Part shown: piece after piece, positions 43,725 to 52,860 of the stretch
Position numbering within the stretch: position 1 is the first letter of the stretch
Layout of the letters: each line of letters starts with the position of its first letter
Made by a program: the position numbers and the translations under genes
Notes under the pieces: model-generated
Databases searched by the model: none
Told to the model about the DNA's origin: nothing
Seen by the model: only the letters and a program-made list of their open reading frames with translations
NCBI GenBank assembly: GCA_049669725.1
Contig: JBATKU010000123.1
Location: 4,352 to 68,351 of the forward strand
Reading direction: 5' to 3'
Origin: JAFDCJ01 sp049669725
GTDB lineage: Bacteria > Desulfobacterota > Desulfobacteria > Desulfobacterales > JAFDCJ01
DNA length: 64,000 bases

Positions 43725-43897
43725 TTCGTGTTGCGAGTCACGGTTTTCGGGTTACGAGTTGCGAGTTGCGTGGTGCGTGGTGCGTGGTGACAACCAGATC
43801 AATCTGAAATCCACTATCACAATTTTCCAATGAGGACAATCCCAAATCCCAAATCCGCAATCGCCTGCCTCTGTTTTCTGACATCTGTCTTCTGTAC
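43725..43897. repeat. Composite word repeats (GAGTTGCG, AATCCCAA, TCTGTTTTCTGACA)
   Basis: GTGTTGCGAGTCACGGTTTT then GGGTTACGAGTTGCGAGTTG and three copies of CGTGGTG (43730-43790) are followed by AATCCCAAATCCCAAATCCG (43838 onwards) and CTGTTTTCTGACATCTGTCT (43870 onwards). Three different words sit side by side in one gap. Non-coding. Confidence 0.6.
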
Positions 43898-43898
43898 T

Positions 43899-45119
43899 CT
43901 ATTCCTGTGAATCCAGACCAAAGGCGGAGTGAAGCACCCGTACCGCCAATTCGGTGTATTTTTCTTCAATGATGCAGGAAATCCTGATTTCAGAGGTGCT
44001 GATCATGGTAATATTGATGTTTTCGCGTGCCAGGGCTGCAAACATTTTGGATGCCACCCCCGAGTGATCCTTCATTCCAACACCAATGACGGAAACTTTG
44101 GCAATACTTTCGTCTCCGAATACCTTTTCAGCTCCGGTGTCAACGGCCACTTTCTTTTGCAGTTCAAGGGCTCTTTTAAAGTCAGTTTTAGGGACCGTAA
44201 ACGTTAAATCGGTTTGTCCACCGGCCCTTGTATTTTGAATGATCATATCCACAACGATCCCGGCATCGGCAATGGGTGTAAAAATCTTGGCTGCAATCCC
44301 GGGCTGATCCGGAACTTTTTTCAAGGTGATCCGTGCCTGGTTATTATCGTGGGTGACACCGGAAACGACCAGACGTTCCATGCCGGAATTTTCATCGACA
44401 ACCATAGTTCCCTCCTCTTTACTGAACGATGATCGGACATGCACCGGAATTTTATACCTTTTGGCGAATCCCACCGACCTGATTTGCAGCACTTTGGCAC
44501 CCAGGCTGGCCATGTTCAGCATTTCATCATATGATATTGTGTCAAGCTTGCGGGCTTTGGGGCAAATATTTGGATCGGCGGTATAAATTCCGTCCACATC
44601 CGTATAAATTTCACATACATCCGCCTTGATCGCAGCTGCAATGGCAACGGCGGAGGTATCGGATCCACCCCGTCCAAGGGTGGTAATATTGCCATGGGGG
44701 TCGCAGCCTTGAAATCCGGCAACCACGACGATGTGACGTTTGCCTAAAAGCTTCAGGATACGATCGGCCTTAATATTCATAATGCGAGCGTTGCCGAAAC
44801 AGTGGTCCGTTACCACTTCAGCCTGGTGTCCCATCAGAGACTGAGCGGGATAATTCATTGATTTTAAGTTCATAGCCAGAAGGGCGCAGGTGGTTTGTTC
44901 TCCGGTGGCCAGGAGCACGTCAAGTTCCCGACTGTCGGGTGATGCCGTGACTTTTTGCGCCATTCCGATCAAATGGTCGGTGATGCCGGCCATGGCGGAC
45001 AGGATCACCACGACATCGTTTCCCTGATCATAGGTCTTGGCAACCCGTTTAGCGACACTCATGATGCGCTCCGGATCCGCCACTGAAGTACCTCCAAATT
45101 TTTGTACGACTAAGCTCAT
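43899..45119 (-). CDS. lysC: Aspartate kinase
   Basis: 406 residues. The N-terminal kinase begins LVVQKFGGTSVADPERIMSV, with FQGCDPHGNITTLGRGGSDT and VDGIYTADPNI as the ATP and aspartate motifs. Two ACT domains follow (PGIAAKIFTPIADAGIVVDM; VSVIGVGMKDHSGVASKMFA), the allosteric lysine/threonine sensors. First step of the aspartate family (Lys, Met, Thr). ATG 45119 with GGAGA at five bases. The upstream gap has a 9-bp direct repeat CCGATCTGG (45179, 45195) but no lysine riboswitch. Confidence 0.96.
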   Translation of the reverse strand: MSLVVQKFGGTSVADPERIMSVAKRVAKTYDQGNDVVVILSAMAGITDHLIGMAQKVTASPDSRELDVLLATGEQTTCALLAMNLKSMNYPAQSLMGHQAEVVTDHCFGNARIMNIKADRILKLLGKRHIVVVAGFQGCDPHGNITTLGRGGSDTSAVAIAAAIKADVCEIYTDVDGIYTADPNICPKARKLDTISYDEMLNMASLGAKVLQIRSVGFAKRYKIPVHVRSSFSKEEGTMVVDENSGMERLVVSGVTHDNNQARITLKKVPDQPGIAAKIFTPIADAGIVVDMIIQNTRAGGQTDLTFTVPKTDFKRALELQKKVAVDTGAEKVFGDESIAKVSVIGVGMKDHSGVASKMFAALARENINITMISTSEIRISCIIEEKYTELAVRVLHSAFGLDSQE

Positions 45120-45218
45120 ACCATCTCCACTATAATAGTTACACCAGTTGAGTGAAACCCCTTGGTTTTGATATGTCTCCGATCTGGTCGTTAGCCGATC
45201 TGGAGCAATTGTTATATG

Positions 45219-45719
45219 CTATTGTTCGATTCTAACGGCGTTCCATTGCGCCTCGAGGGTTTTTAACAAATTCACCTCATTTTGTCCAGTTGCCTTCAGG
45301 TTTAGTGTGCGGCAATCATCAGCGATGATCTCCAATGCGACCAGCAGATGTTCGGCCGGCAGGTCGTCCCACAGCTTATCAGCCCACTCTATTGCTATGG
45401 CTGCCTGACCATGCAACACTTCATCCAAGCCGATGTCTGCAAGGCCACTCATATTTTCCAGGCGATATAGATCTATATGTACCAGAGGGTAACGCCCTGG
45501 ATACTCGTTGATCAGGGTGAATGTCGGGCTGGTGATATAATATCCGTCCGGAACCTCAAGGCCTTTTGCCAGACCCTGCACAAAAACAGTTTTTCCACTG
45601 CCGAGATCTCCGATGAGGGCGATGACCAGCGGCTGTTTTATCAGTGAACCTATTTTGTGGCCCAATTTTCGAGTTTCATCTACCGACTGAGTCGAAATAT
45701 CAATTTTTAGGTTGACCAT
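45219..45719 (-). CDS. tsaE: tRNA t6A synthesis ATPase TsaE
   Basis: 166 residues. P-loop in LIGDLGSGKTVFVQGLAKGL; YYITSPTFTLINEYPG and VHIDLYRLENMSGLADIGLD are the switch-like and Walker B segments; IAIEWADKLWD follows. Partner of TsaB-TsaD in making threonylcarbamoyl-adenosine in tRNA. Located just after nnr, a common neighbour of tsaE in bacteria. Normal length. Confidence 0.93.
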   Translation of the reverse strand: MVNLKIDISTQSVDETRKLGHKIGSLIKQPLVIALIGDLGSGKTVFVQGLAKGLEVPDGYYITSPTFTLINEYPGRYPLVHIDLYRLENMSGLADIGLDEVLHGQAAIAIEWADKLWDDLPAEHLLVALEIIADDCRTLNLKATGQNEVNLLKTLEAQWNAVRIEQ

Positions 45720-45757
45720 AGAAGCGGATTTTTATGGTTACAGGTAAGGTTAAAATT

Positions 45758-47305
45758 TTAAACCAAGTTCTTAATTTCGCCGGGAATCGCCCCCATGAGA
45801 TCACCGGCCAAATAGCCGTATGGTCCCATGCTTTGGGCCAGGCTGTCTGCCGCCGCCCCGTGCAAATAGACGCCGGCCCGACAGGCGTATTCCGGAGAGA
45901 GCCCCTGCACTATCAGACCGGCAATGATTCCGGTCAGGACATCTCCCATACCGCCGGAGGCCATCCCGGCATTACCGGTGGGATTGATAAATACCCGGCC
46001 GTCGGGGTGTGCGATCACCGTGCGGGCTCCCTTCAGGATTAGATGGACATTGAAGCCGCCTGCAAATTCCCGGGCACATTTTATCCGATCCTGCTGGACA
46101 GCACTGACGCCGGTATCCATGAGGCGTGCCATTTCGCCGGGGTGGGGAGTTAAGATGACCGGAGCCCTGGCATTTTTAAGGATTTGTGCGTGGCCGGCCA
46201 GGCTGTTTAACCCATCGGCATCAACGACGAGCGGAATAGGGGCGGATTTGACGAGTTTTAGGACAAGATTTTGGGTCTTTTCTGCCGGCCCCAGACCCGG
46301 ACCGATGGCTACGCATTTCTTTCCCTCCATCAAATTTATTATAGGATCTAAGGCAGATTCATCGAGTACACCAGGTTGTGTCTCGGGCAGCGGCGCCGTC
46401 ATGGCCTCCAGAACCTGTGATTCTAAAACTGGATTCAGGGTTTCAGCAATTCCGAGTGTCACAAGTCCTGCGCCGCTGCGCAAAGCCGAAATAGCGGTCA
46501 TCGCGGCGGCACCTGTTTTCCCGGGAGATCCGGCAATGACCAGCAAATGGCCGGTCGTACCCTTGTGGGCATCCGGCATGCGGGGGGTTAAACAGGATTG
46601 GATACGGTCTTTTGTTAAAAGCCACTGGCGGGGCATCACCTCTTCGACGATATGGGGGGGGATGCCGATATCAACGATGTTTAGCGCTCCGGTATACTGT
46701 GCGCCCGGATGGATGATGTGGCCGGTTTTGGCAAAGGCAAAGGTTGCCGTGGCGCTGGCCCGGATACATGCACCACACACCTGTCCGGTGTCTGAATTTA
46801 ACCCCGATGGCACATCGACCGCAAATACGGGTTTATTGAGACCATTGATAAATTCGATGACGGTTTTGAAAAATCCTTTGACATCCGATTTTAAACCGGT
46901 GCCGAGGATCGCATCGATCCACACGTCAAACCCGGCCATTTCCGACTGATATTTGGAAAATGAGGCTTCATCCGGGATTTCAACCAGTGGGATATCCAGC
47001 GGTTTCAGTAACTTGAGATTGGCCGCGGCATCCCCCTGGACCCTGTTGGCTGTGGCAAGCAAATATACCTGTACATGGACACCTTTTTGTTTCAGGTAGC
47101 GAGCCATTACATAGCCATCGCCACCGTTGTTGCCCCGCCCGGCAATCACGCCGACCCGTTTATTTTCGATATCCGGGAATTGCTCAAACAAAAAACGGGT
47201 CGCCCCCCGCCCGGCACTTTCCATCAGAACCATTCCTGGTATACCAAAATCTTCAATCGTTCGGCGGTCCATCTCCTGCATTTCACTGGCTGTTACAAGA
47301 TACAT
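45758..47305 (-). CDS. nnr: Bifunctional NAD(P)HX epimerase / dehydratase
   Basis: 515 residues, the fused form. N-terminal YjeF epimerase: SEMQEMDRRTIEDFGIPG, VIAGRGNNGGDGYVMARYLK. C-terminal ADP-dependent dehydratase: GAAAMTAISALRSGAGLVTLG, VILTPHPGEMARLMDTGV, NPTGNAGMASGGMGDVLTG. It repairs hydrated NADH and NADPH. ATG 47305 follows AAGGAGA. It precedes tsaE by 38 bases, and a dense word repeat lies immediately upstream. Confidence 0.95.
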   Translation of the reverse strand: MYLVTASEMQEMDRRTIEDFGIPGMVLMESAGRGATRFLFEQFPDIENKRVGVIAGRGNNGGDGYVMARYLKQKGVHVQVYLLATANRVQGDAAANLKLLKPLDIPLVEIPDEASFSKYQSEMAGFDVWIDAILGTGLKSDVKGFFKTVIEFINGLNKPVFAVDVPSGLNSDTGQVCGACIRASATATFAFAKTGHIIHPGAQYTGALNIVDIGIPPHIVEEVMPRQWLLTKDRIQSCLTPRMPDAHKGTTGHLLVIAGSPGKTGAAAMTAISALRSGAGLVTLGIAETLNPVLESQVLEAMTAPLPETQPGVLDESALDPIINLMEGKKCVAIGPGLGPAEKTQNLVLKLVKSAPIPLVVDADGLNSLAGHAQILKNARAPVILTPHPGEMARLMDTGVSAVQQDRIKCAREFAGGFNVHLILKGARTVIAHPDGRVFINPTGNAGMASGGMGDVLTGIIAGLIVQGLSPEYACRAGVYLHGAAADSLAQSMGPYGYLAGDLMGAIPGEIKNLV

Positions 47306-47319
47306 GGAAGGTTCTCCTT

Positions 47320-47433
47320 ACGAGTTGCGGGGATCGCGTTGCGCGCGTGTTACGTGTTGCGAGGTGAATGTCTGCGTCTTCAGAACCCGCAACGCGCAAC
47401 TCGCAACCCGCACTCCGCAACACGAAACGCGCT
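47320..47433. repeat. Inverted word repeat (GTTGCG/CGCAAC)
   Basis: Left arm (47320-47372): CGAGTTGCGGGGATCGCGTT, then GCGCGCGTGTTACGTGTTGC. Right arm (47387-47432): CCCGCAACGCGCAACTCGCA ACCCGCACTCCGCAACACGA AACGCG, the complementary words repeated five times. It directly abuts the pdxJ stop and the nnr ribosome-binding site, so it would lie in any pdxJ-nnr transcript. Confidence 0.7.
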
Positions 47434-48151
47434 AAAGTGCCCTTATCAACCGCACCATCTCCTCCACCGCATCCCGCATGCCCGTCATCAGGGCCCGGGA
47501 AATAATGCTGTGGCCGATGCTGAATTCATCGATCTCGTGAATGCCCTTGAACGCTTTGATTGTTTTATAGCACAACCCCCGGCCGGCTTTTACGCTGAAT
47601 TTAAGCTTATGGGCCAGTTTAACTGCATCGATGATATTTAAAAAGGCCTGATGTCTTTTTTGTGCGGTCTTGGCTTCACAGTATGCGCCGGTATGGATTT
47701 CTATCATGCTGGCATTGCTGCCGTGGGCCATTTTAATCTGTTCGGGTTCAGGATCTACCAGAAGACCCACCGGTATACCACTGTTCTGCAGGGTGGCCAC
47801 GGTTTCAGAAATATCGTCGCGGTAAACAATTAGATCCAGACCCCCCTCAGAGGTGTGTTCCTCCCGCTTTTCAGGCACCAGGGTGACCAGATCAGGTTTT
47901 ATATCAAGGGCGACGCCAACCATTTCAGATGTTGACGCCATTTCCAGGACAAGTTTGGTCTGGACCACACTGCGTAAAATGCGGACATCTCTATCTTTAA
48001 TATGTCTGCGGTCATGGCGCAGATGGACGATGATACCATCGGCTCCGGCCAGCTCCGCAACGGCGGCGGCTGTTACCGGATCCGGTATCTGACTTTTACG
48101 GACTGCTCTTAAGGCTGCCACCTGGTCAACTTTTACGGCTAATCCAGACAT
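47432..48151 (-). CDS. pdxJ: Pyridoxine 5'-phosphate synthase, divergent active site
   Basis: 239 residues from ATG 48151, which has AGGAGG just upstream. TIM barrel with PDPVTAAAVAELAGADGIIV, KLVLEMASTSEMVGVAL-like Glu72 region, IEIHTGAYCEAKTAQKRHQ and FSIGHSIISRALM, clearly PdxJ. Three conserved positions differ: VDHVATLR reads VDQVAALR, HLREDRRH reads HLRHDRRH, and AGHGL reads AGRGL, the last being the catalytic His of E. coli PdxJ. It may be a clade-specific variant or have changed function. Gene order pdxJ-nnr-tsaE resembles the acpS-nnr-tsaE region of relatives. Confidence 0.85.
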   Translation of the reverse strand: MSGLAVKVDQVAALRAVRKSQIPDPVTAAAVAELAGADGIIVHLRHDRRHIKDRDVRILRSVVQTKLVLEMASTSEMVGVALDIKPDLVTLVPEKREEHTSEGGLDLIVYRDDISETVATLQNSGIPVGLLVDPEPEQIKMAHGSNASMIEIHTGAYCEAKTAQKRHQAFLNIIDAVKLAHKLKFSVKAGRGLCYKTIKAFKGIHEIDEFSIGHSIISRALMTGMRDAVEEMVRLIRAL

Positions 48152-48171
48152 CGGTCCTCCTTCGACAATCG

Positions 48172-48615
48172 TCATTCGTCATTCGAAATTAACTCAATCA
48201 GCTCCCTGCTCTTATCCTCCATAATCCGGGCGTCTTTTTCGGATGTTTCGTGATCGAAGCCCATCAGATGTAAAATGCCGTGCACCAGCAGTTCGCTAAA
48301 TCGCCGTTCCACGCTCGTAGCGGCAATCTGCGCTTCTTGTGCGGCCGTATCCGCTGAAATGACCACATCGCCTAAAAGATGGGGGCTCAGATCTGAGAAT
48401 TCTCCTTCGCGCATGGCAAAGGCGATGACATTTGTAGGGCCTTCTCGGTTTAGATATTGTTGATTTAATTTTTCTATCTGCGGATCATCGACAATAAGGA
48501 TGGAAATTTCGCCGTCAGGACAGTCCAAGGCGTCTAAGATGACCTGAACCCTTTGCTTTGTCTTCTTCAGCGAGATTTTGTGCCTGCTTTGCCTGTTGTC
48601 TATCAGGACTTCCAT
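48172..48615 (-). CDS. ybeY: Endoribonuclease YbeY
   Basis: 147 residues. The zinc site HxxxHxxxxxH is in LLVHGILHLMGFDHETSEKD; VDDPQIEKLNQQYLNREG PTN and VIAFAMREGEF are family signatures; LGDVVISADTAAQEA precedes the zinc site. Needed for 16S rRNA 3' maturation and ribosome quality control. Its first 33 codons overlap the end of the upstream 7TM-HD gene by 101 bases in another frame; the N-terminus MEVLIDNRQSRHKISLKK looks genuine, so the overlap is real. Confidence 0.93.
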   Translation of the reverse strand: MEVLIDNRQSRHKISLKKTKQRVQVILDALDCPDGEISILIVDDPQIEKLNQQYLNREGPTNVIAFAMREGEFSDLSPHLLGDVVISADTAAQEAQIAATSVERRFSELLVHGILHLMGFDHETSEKDARIMEDKSRELIELISNDE

Positions 48616-50935
48616 TTTTCAGCCTTCCTTTGCTATTTTCGCCGGCTGATGCCCGCTTTTCAGTATATTCGATCCGATGATGGTGGATACCGTACAAAAT
48701 TTTGTTGAAGCTCCTGGCGATTTTATGCAGGTCTTTTAAGGTCAACTCGCATTCGTCCAGCTGACCGTCTGAAAAGATATTGTTGATGAGGTTCTGGACA
48801 AGACCCTGGATTCTGGACGGTGTTGGATTATCAAGGGTTCGTGACGCCGCTTCGACCACATCAGCAAGCATGACCAGGCCGGCTTCCCGGGTTTGCGGCT
48901 TGGGGCCGGGATATCTGAAATCATCTATATTAACTTGATCTTCTCCTTTCAATTGTCTGGCTTTGTCATAGAAATATTTGATGAAGCTGGTACCGTGGTG
49001 TTGCCGGATGGTGTCGATAATATCCTGACCGAGCTTGTGGGCTTTCGCAATTTCGACGCCTTCTTTGACGTGTGCAATCAAGATCAGGCCGGACATGGAT
49101 GGAGCCAGTTTGTCGTGTTTATTTTTGCCGGTTTTTTGATTTTCAATGAAATATAGAGGTTTATTAATTTTGCCGATATCATGGTAGTACCCACAGACTT
49201 TGGTAAGCAGGTGATTGGCATCTATTTCAGATGCTGCCGCCTCCACCAGGGAGCCGACGATAACCGAGTGGTGATAGGTGCCCGGTGCTTCAATCATGAG
49301 CCTGCGAAGAATCGGCCGATCCAGGTTTGCGAGCTCGAGAAGGGAAATATCTGTTGTATAGCCGAATGCGATTTCAACCAGGGGAACGATGCCGGCGGTC
49401 ACTATGCCTGCGCCGATTCCACCCATAAAGCTGAAGGCCCAGTCATATAAAAGTTTGGAGCCGGACAAATCGGCCAGATAGAAATCAATGGCAGTAACCA
49501 GCAGAATATTGAGCAACCCGAGCTTGGCACCGGCCGTTATGAAGACTTTGCGTTCACGGCAGATTTGGATCCAGTATGCTGCCATTGTGCCGCTTATCAG
49601 AAAGTAAAGAAAATATGGCAAACTGTTGCCAAATATTACCGCGAAGGAGACGGCCATTACCATTGCTATGGGTATGGCGACCGTGATGCCCATGAACACA
49701 CAGACAATCATTGCCCCTGATGCCAGGGGAATACCAAACCAGATCGATGACATCTGAATGGGAAGGGTGGCGTTCAGCGTCAGCACCTCGGACAATTTAT
49801 AACTGATTTCAGCTAGAAGGAAGAAAGTTAAAAACACACAGGCCATAAAGAGCAGACTTTTGTTCTGCTCCCCGGATAACCGGCCGGGCTGATTTAAATG
49901 AAGAATATAGGTGGTAACCAGCAGGCACACCATCACCATGGCCGCGCCGAAACTTGTAAACAATACCTGCTGCTTTTTGGACTGGGTTGCGAGGGTTTTA
50001 AGTTTCAGCAGCTGGACTTCGGTGACCCGTTCACCTTCACGCAGAAGCATTTCGCCGGCTTTTATTTTGTGAAGTACGGGTTTGATCTCCGCAGTTGCGG
50101 CTTTCTTTCGTTCCTGGGTTTCGTTGCGATTCAAGGTGATGTTGGGCTGGATGAGTCGTTGGACAAAATCCACAACCAGATTCAGCAGTCCATAATCCAG
50201 GTCGCTGAGCAATGGTTGACCGGTGATCCGGACCATGGTTTTGGCCTGGTCGAGGCCGTAGAACTGTTTGAGCTGGTTTACGGCTTCTTCCTTTTTGGTG
50301 CTGACGTTTCTAAGAATTATTCCTTTTTCCGATTCCTTGAGCAGAATTTCTTTATTCGTTACCACGCCGTTATTTAGAATTTGTAATAGTATCTGGGTGA
50401 TATGGTCTGCAGTTTTTTCCGAAAATCCGACGGTCTCCAGTGCACTGAAGGCGCCCTGGGTCACCCGTATGCCAAGCTTTTCCTCAAGGTATTTGCGTTT
50501 ATCCGCGATGACGGTCGCTGACGGCTTTTGAGCATTGGCGGTGTCTTTGACGGAGTTTTCGGCTGCCATCGGTATCGGTTCGGAGGTTATGCTGTGAACT
50601 GCGGAAGCCGCTCTCATCTGGGCGAAAATCTTTTCGACATTGAGGACTATTTTGGTGCCAAGTTCAGGGTCGTAATCGTAAACCGTCGGCACCTTTTCTT
50701 CGGCCAGCTTACGATTTAATTCGGTTGCTGACTGGTCTTCGATAAAAAAATCTTTCGGAGATTTGATGTCCCTTTCGGCGACATCTCCAAGATTATATTG
50801 ATGTTTGGTGATTACCAGGCTGGGAAACAGAATCAGGCTAAAAAGGATCGTCAGGGAGAATAAGATAGCCCAGCGAAATCGCCGGTCCGAATTGAGAATT
50901 TTCCCAACCGGTTCTTTGTTTTTCTCTTTGCTCAT
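48515..50935 (-). CDS. 7TM-HD membrane phosphodiesterase (PgpH/YqfF family)
   Basis: 806 residues. One N-terminal helix (FRWAILFSLTILFSLILFPS), an extracytoplasmic 7TMR-HDED region to about 320, seven transmembrane helices (about 325-525), then a cytoplasmic HD domain: IEAPGTYHHSVIVGSLVEAA, VCGYYHDIGKINKP (HD pair), PSMSGLILIAHVKEG, TIRQHHGTSFIKYF. Homologues such as Listeria PgpH hydrolyse c-di-AMP. The extra 45-residue charged C-terminus overlaps ybeY. Order phoH-pgpH-ybeY is the standard bacterial arrangement, confirming orthology. Confidence 0.93.
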   Translation of the reverse strand: MSKEKNKEPVGKILNSDRRFRWAILFSLTILFSLILFPSLVITKHQYNLGDVAERDIKSPKDFFIEDQSATELNRKLAEEKVPTVYDYDPELGTKIVLNVEKIFAQMRAASAVHSITSEPIPMAAENSVKDTANAQKPSATVIADKRKYLEEKLGIRVTQGAFSALETVGFSEKTADHITQILLQILNNGVVTNKEILLKESEKGIILRNVSTKKEEAVNQLKQFYGLDQAKTMVRITGQPLLSDLDYGLLNLVVDFVQRLIQPNITLNRNETQERKKAATAEIKPVLHKIKAGEMLLREGERVTEVQLLKLKTLATQSKKQQVLFTSFGAAMVMVCLLVTTYILHLNQPGRLSGEQNKSLLFMACVFLTFFLLAEISYKLSEVLTLNATLPIQMSSIWFGIPLASGAMIVCVFMGITVAIPIAMVMAVSFAVIFGNSLPYFLYFLISGTMAAYWIQICRERKVFITAGAKLGLLNILLVTAIDFYLADLSGSKLLYDWAFSFMGGIGAGIVTAGIVPLVEIAFGYTTDISLLELANLDRPILRRLMIEAPGTYHHSVIVGSLVEAAASEIDANHLLTKVCGYYHDIGKINKPLYFIENQKTGKNKHDKLAPSMSGLILIAHVKEGVEIAKAHKLGQDIIDTIRQHHGTSFIKYFYDKARQLKGEDQVNIDDFRYPGPKPQTREAGLVMLADVVEAASRTLDNPTPSRIQGLVQNLINNIFSDGQLDECELTLKDLHKIARSFNKILYGIHHHRIEYTEKRASAGENSKGRLKNGSPDRQQAKQAQNLAEEDKAKGSGHLRRLGLS

Positions 50936-51006
50936 TATTTAAGTAAGGCTCGAATAGCTTCCGTTACGCTCAAAGTACAGAAATTTTTTTTGTGAAGAAA
51001 ATAGCT

Positions 51007-51999
51007 TCAACCGGAATTGTTTTTGTTTCTGCTCGCTTCAAGCTCCTCATAAGCTTGAATTATTTTCTGGACGAGTTTGTGCCGGACAACATCTCTTTTC
51101 GAGAAAAAGACGAATTTTATACCATCGATAACCTGTAAAATATTTTTGGATTCAATCAACCCGGAAGTTCTATCAGACGGCAGATCAATCTGGGTGATGT
51201 CCCCAGTGATGACCGCCTTTGAATTAAATCCGATGCGCGTTAAAAACATTTTCATCTGTTCAGAGGTCGTATTTTGGGCCTCATCCAGAATAACAAAAGA
51301 ATCGTTTAAGGTGCGTCCCCGCATGAAGGCGATGGGGGCAACTTCAATAATTCCCTTTTGCATCAAATTTGCGACCTTTTCAAACCGCATCATATCGTGA
51401 AGCGCATCATAGAGCGGTCTTAGGTAGGGATCGACCTTTTCGGCCAGATCCCCGGGTAAAAATCCGAGGGCTTCTCCTGCTTCCACCGCCGGTCGTGTCA
51501 ATATGATTCGGCTTGCGATACCCTTGGATAAAGCCGATACGGCCATTGCCATTGCCAGATAGGTTTTGCCCGTCCCGGCCGGACCGATGCCAAATACAAT
51601 ATCATGTTTGCGAATAGCATCAATATATTCTTTTTGAGCCAGGCTTTTGGGGGTTACAGCATCCTTTTTCGAGGTAATGTACACCCTGTCCAGAAAAATT
51701 TCCTTTAAATTCGTACGATCATCACCGCTCAAAAGCCTTACTGCGAAACTGATATCGTTCGGGTGAATGGGATAGCCTTCTTTTAAAAGCCCATAAAGCT
51801 GGTTGAGAACGTTGCCGGCCAGGGCAATGGCAATCTCATCACCGTCAATAAACACGGTGTTGCCTCTTGCATTAATAGTAACGTCCGTATCCCTGGCTAT
51901 TTTTTGTAGGTTGCTGTTATGCTCACCAAATAACTGTCGAGTAAGTTCAATTTCGGCAAAATCAATGCTGGTTTGAGTACCTGTTGAATTTTCTACCAT
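51007..51999 (-). CDS. phoH: PhoH-like ATPase
   Basis: 330 residues. N-terminal KH-like part (KIARDTDVTINARGNTVFID) and a C-terminal ATPase: P-loop IGPAGTGKTYLAMAMAVSA, Walker B SFVILDEAQNTTSEQMKMFL, TRIGFNSKAVITGDITQIDL. A cytoplasmic RNA-linked ATPase usually encoded with ybeY and a role in RNA processing. Co-oriented with pgpH and ybeY; a 71-base gap separates it from pgpH. Confidence 0.94.
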   Translation of the reverse strand: MVENSTGTQTSIDFAEIELTRQLFGEHNSNLQKIARDTDVTINARGNTVFIDGDEIAIALAGNVLNQLYGLLKEGYPIHPNDISFAVRLLSGDDRTNLKEIFLDRVYITSKKDAVTPKSLAQKEYIDAIRKHDIVFGIGPAGTGKTYLAMAMAVSALSKGIASRIILTRPAVEAGEALGFLPGDLAEKVDPYLRPLYDALHDMMRFEKVANLMQKGIIEVAPIAFMRGRTLNDSFVILDEAQNTTSEQMKMFLTRIGFNSKAVITGDITQIDLPSDRTSGLIESKNILQVIDGIKFVFFSKRDVVRHKLVQKIIQAYEELEASRNKNNSG

Positions 52000-52332
52000 G
52001 TTGTCAATATTTCCACCTAAAAGAATTCAGTGCCCTTTTGTTCGGCAGCAACAAATACCGACGGGCACTTAGTCAAACTTTATAACTATCATACCTTTTT
52101 TAGGGATTGCAAATGCCAAATTGCTTTTGGTTTAAAAAAGAAAAATGGCTTGACTCCATAAATATGCTTTGTTACTTCAACCCATTGATTCTTGCCATAC
52201 AAAACGGGTGCTTAGCATCCGGTTGCAGATCCTGTCCATCCTGTGCCGTGCACGGGATGCTGGCATAATTACACAGGATCTATCTTTAGACCCTAAACCG
52301 AGGACGCCGAAACCATTAGATCTTGGCCACTT
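52000..52332. other. Divergent intergenic region with an AGATCCTGT inverted repeat
   Basis: 333 bases between phoH (minus) and cvpA (plus), so both promoters should be here, but no clear -35/-10 pair was found. AGATCCTGT (52227-52235) and ACAGGATCT (52273-52281) form perfect 9-bp arms, and TCCTGTCCATCCTGT is a tandem word; the same kind of CCTGTxxAT word string is used in the other repeat elements. No gene seen. Confidence 0.5.
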
Positions 52333-52860
52333 ATGAATCCGTTTGATATATTAATAATCGTTATCCTGGGGTACAGCTTGGTCAGAGGCCTTTTCAGAGG
52401 ACTGGTCAAAGAGGTGTCATCCCTCATTGGCGTTCTGGGTGGTTTTTATGCTGCTTATACGTATTATAAGGTGCTGGCCGGCTTGCTTGCGGGATTGATA
52501 CATGACACATCATATCTTAACATATTGAGTTTTCTAATAATATTTTGTGTTGTGCTCATCCTTGTCGGTGTTTTGGGCGTCATCATAAAATACGTGCTGA
52601 ACATCTCGTTTTTAGGCTGGGCCGACCGTATCGGGGGTGTCGTTTTTGGCGTCTTGAAGGGCATATTAATCGTTTCCATCCTGTTTATTACCCTCACCGC
52701 ATTCCTTCCCAAGGGAACTGCTTTTATTAAAAACTCCGAGCTGGCTCCACATGCGTCATGGATTTCAGAAAAGTTGGCGGAGGTGATCTCCAAAGAAATG
52801 AAGCTAGATTTTAAAGCCAAGCTGGGGGAACTTAAAAAAGCGTGGAAGATAAAAAAATAA
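52333..52860 (+). CDS. CvpA-family membrane protein
   Basis: 175 residues with four transmembrane helices: PFDILIIVILGYSLVRGLFR and GLVKEVSSLIGVLGGFYAAY are the family's first half; LGWADRIGGVVFGVLKGILI is the second signature. The C-terminus is cytoplasmic and basic (LGELKKAWKIKK). CvpA is required for colicin V production in E. coli and for envelope stress tolerance elsewhere. Its end overlaps mazG by 19 bases, so the two are coupled. Confidence 0.9.
   Translation: MNPFDILIIVILGYSLVRGLFRGLVKEVSSLIGVLGGFYAAYTYYKVLAGLLAGLIHDTSYLNILSFLIIFCVVLILVGVLGVIIKYVLNISFLGWADRIGGVVFGVLKGILIVSILFITLTAFLPKGTAFIKNSELAPHASWISEKLAEVISKEMKLDFKAKLGELKKAWKIKK

Noticed and set aside
45120..45218. Lysine riboswitch or attenuator before lysC
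   Set aside because: The gap is under 100 bases, far too short for the L box, and shows only a 9-bp direct repeat (CCGATCTGG).
45924..46949. 341-codon plus-strand frame opposite nnr
   Set aside because: It is antisense to a clearly recognisable NnrDE gene and has the Pro/Ser/Arg composition of a shadow frame.
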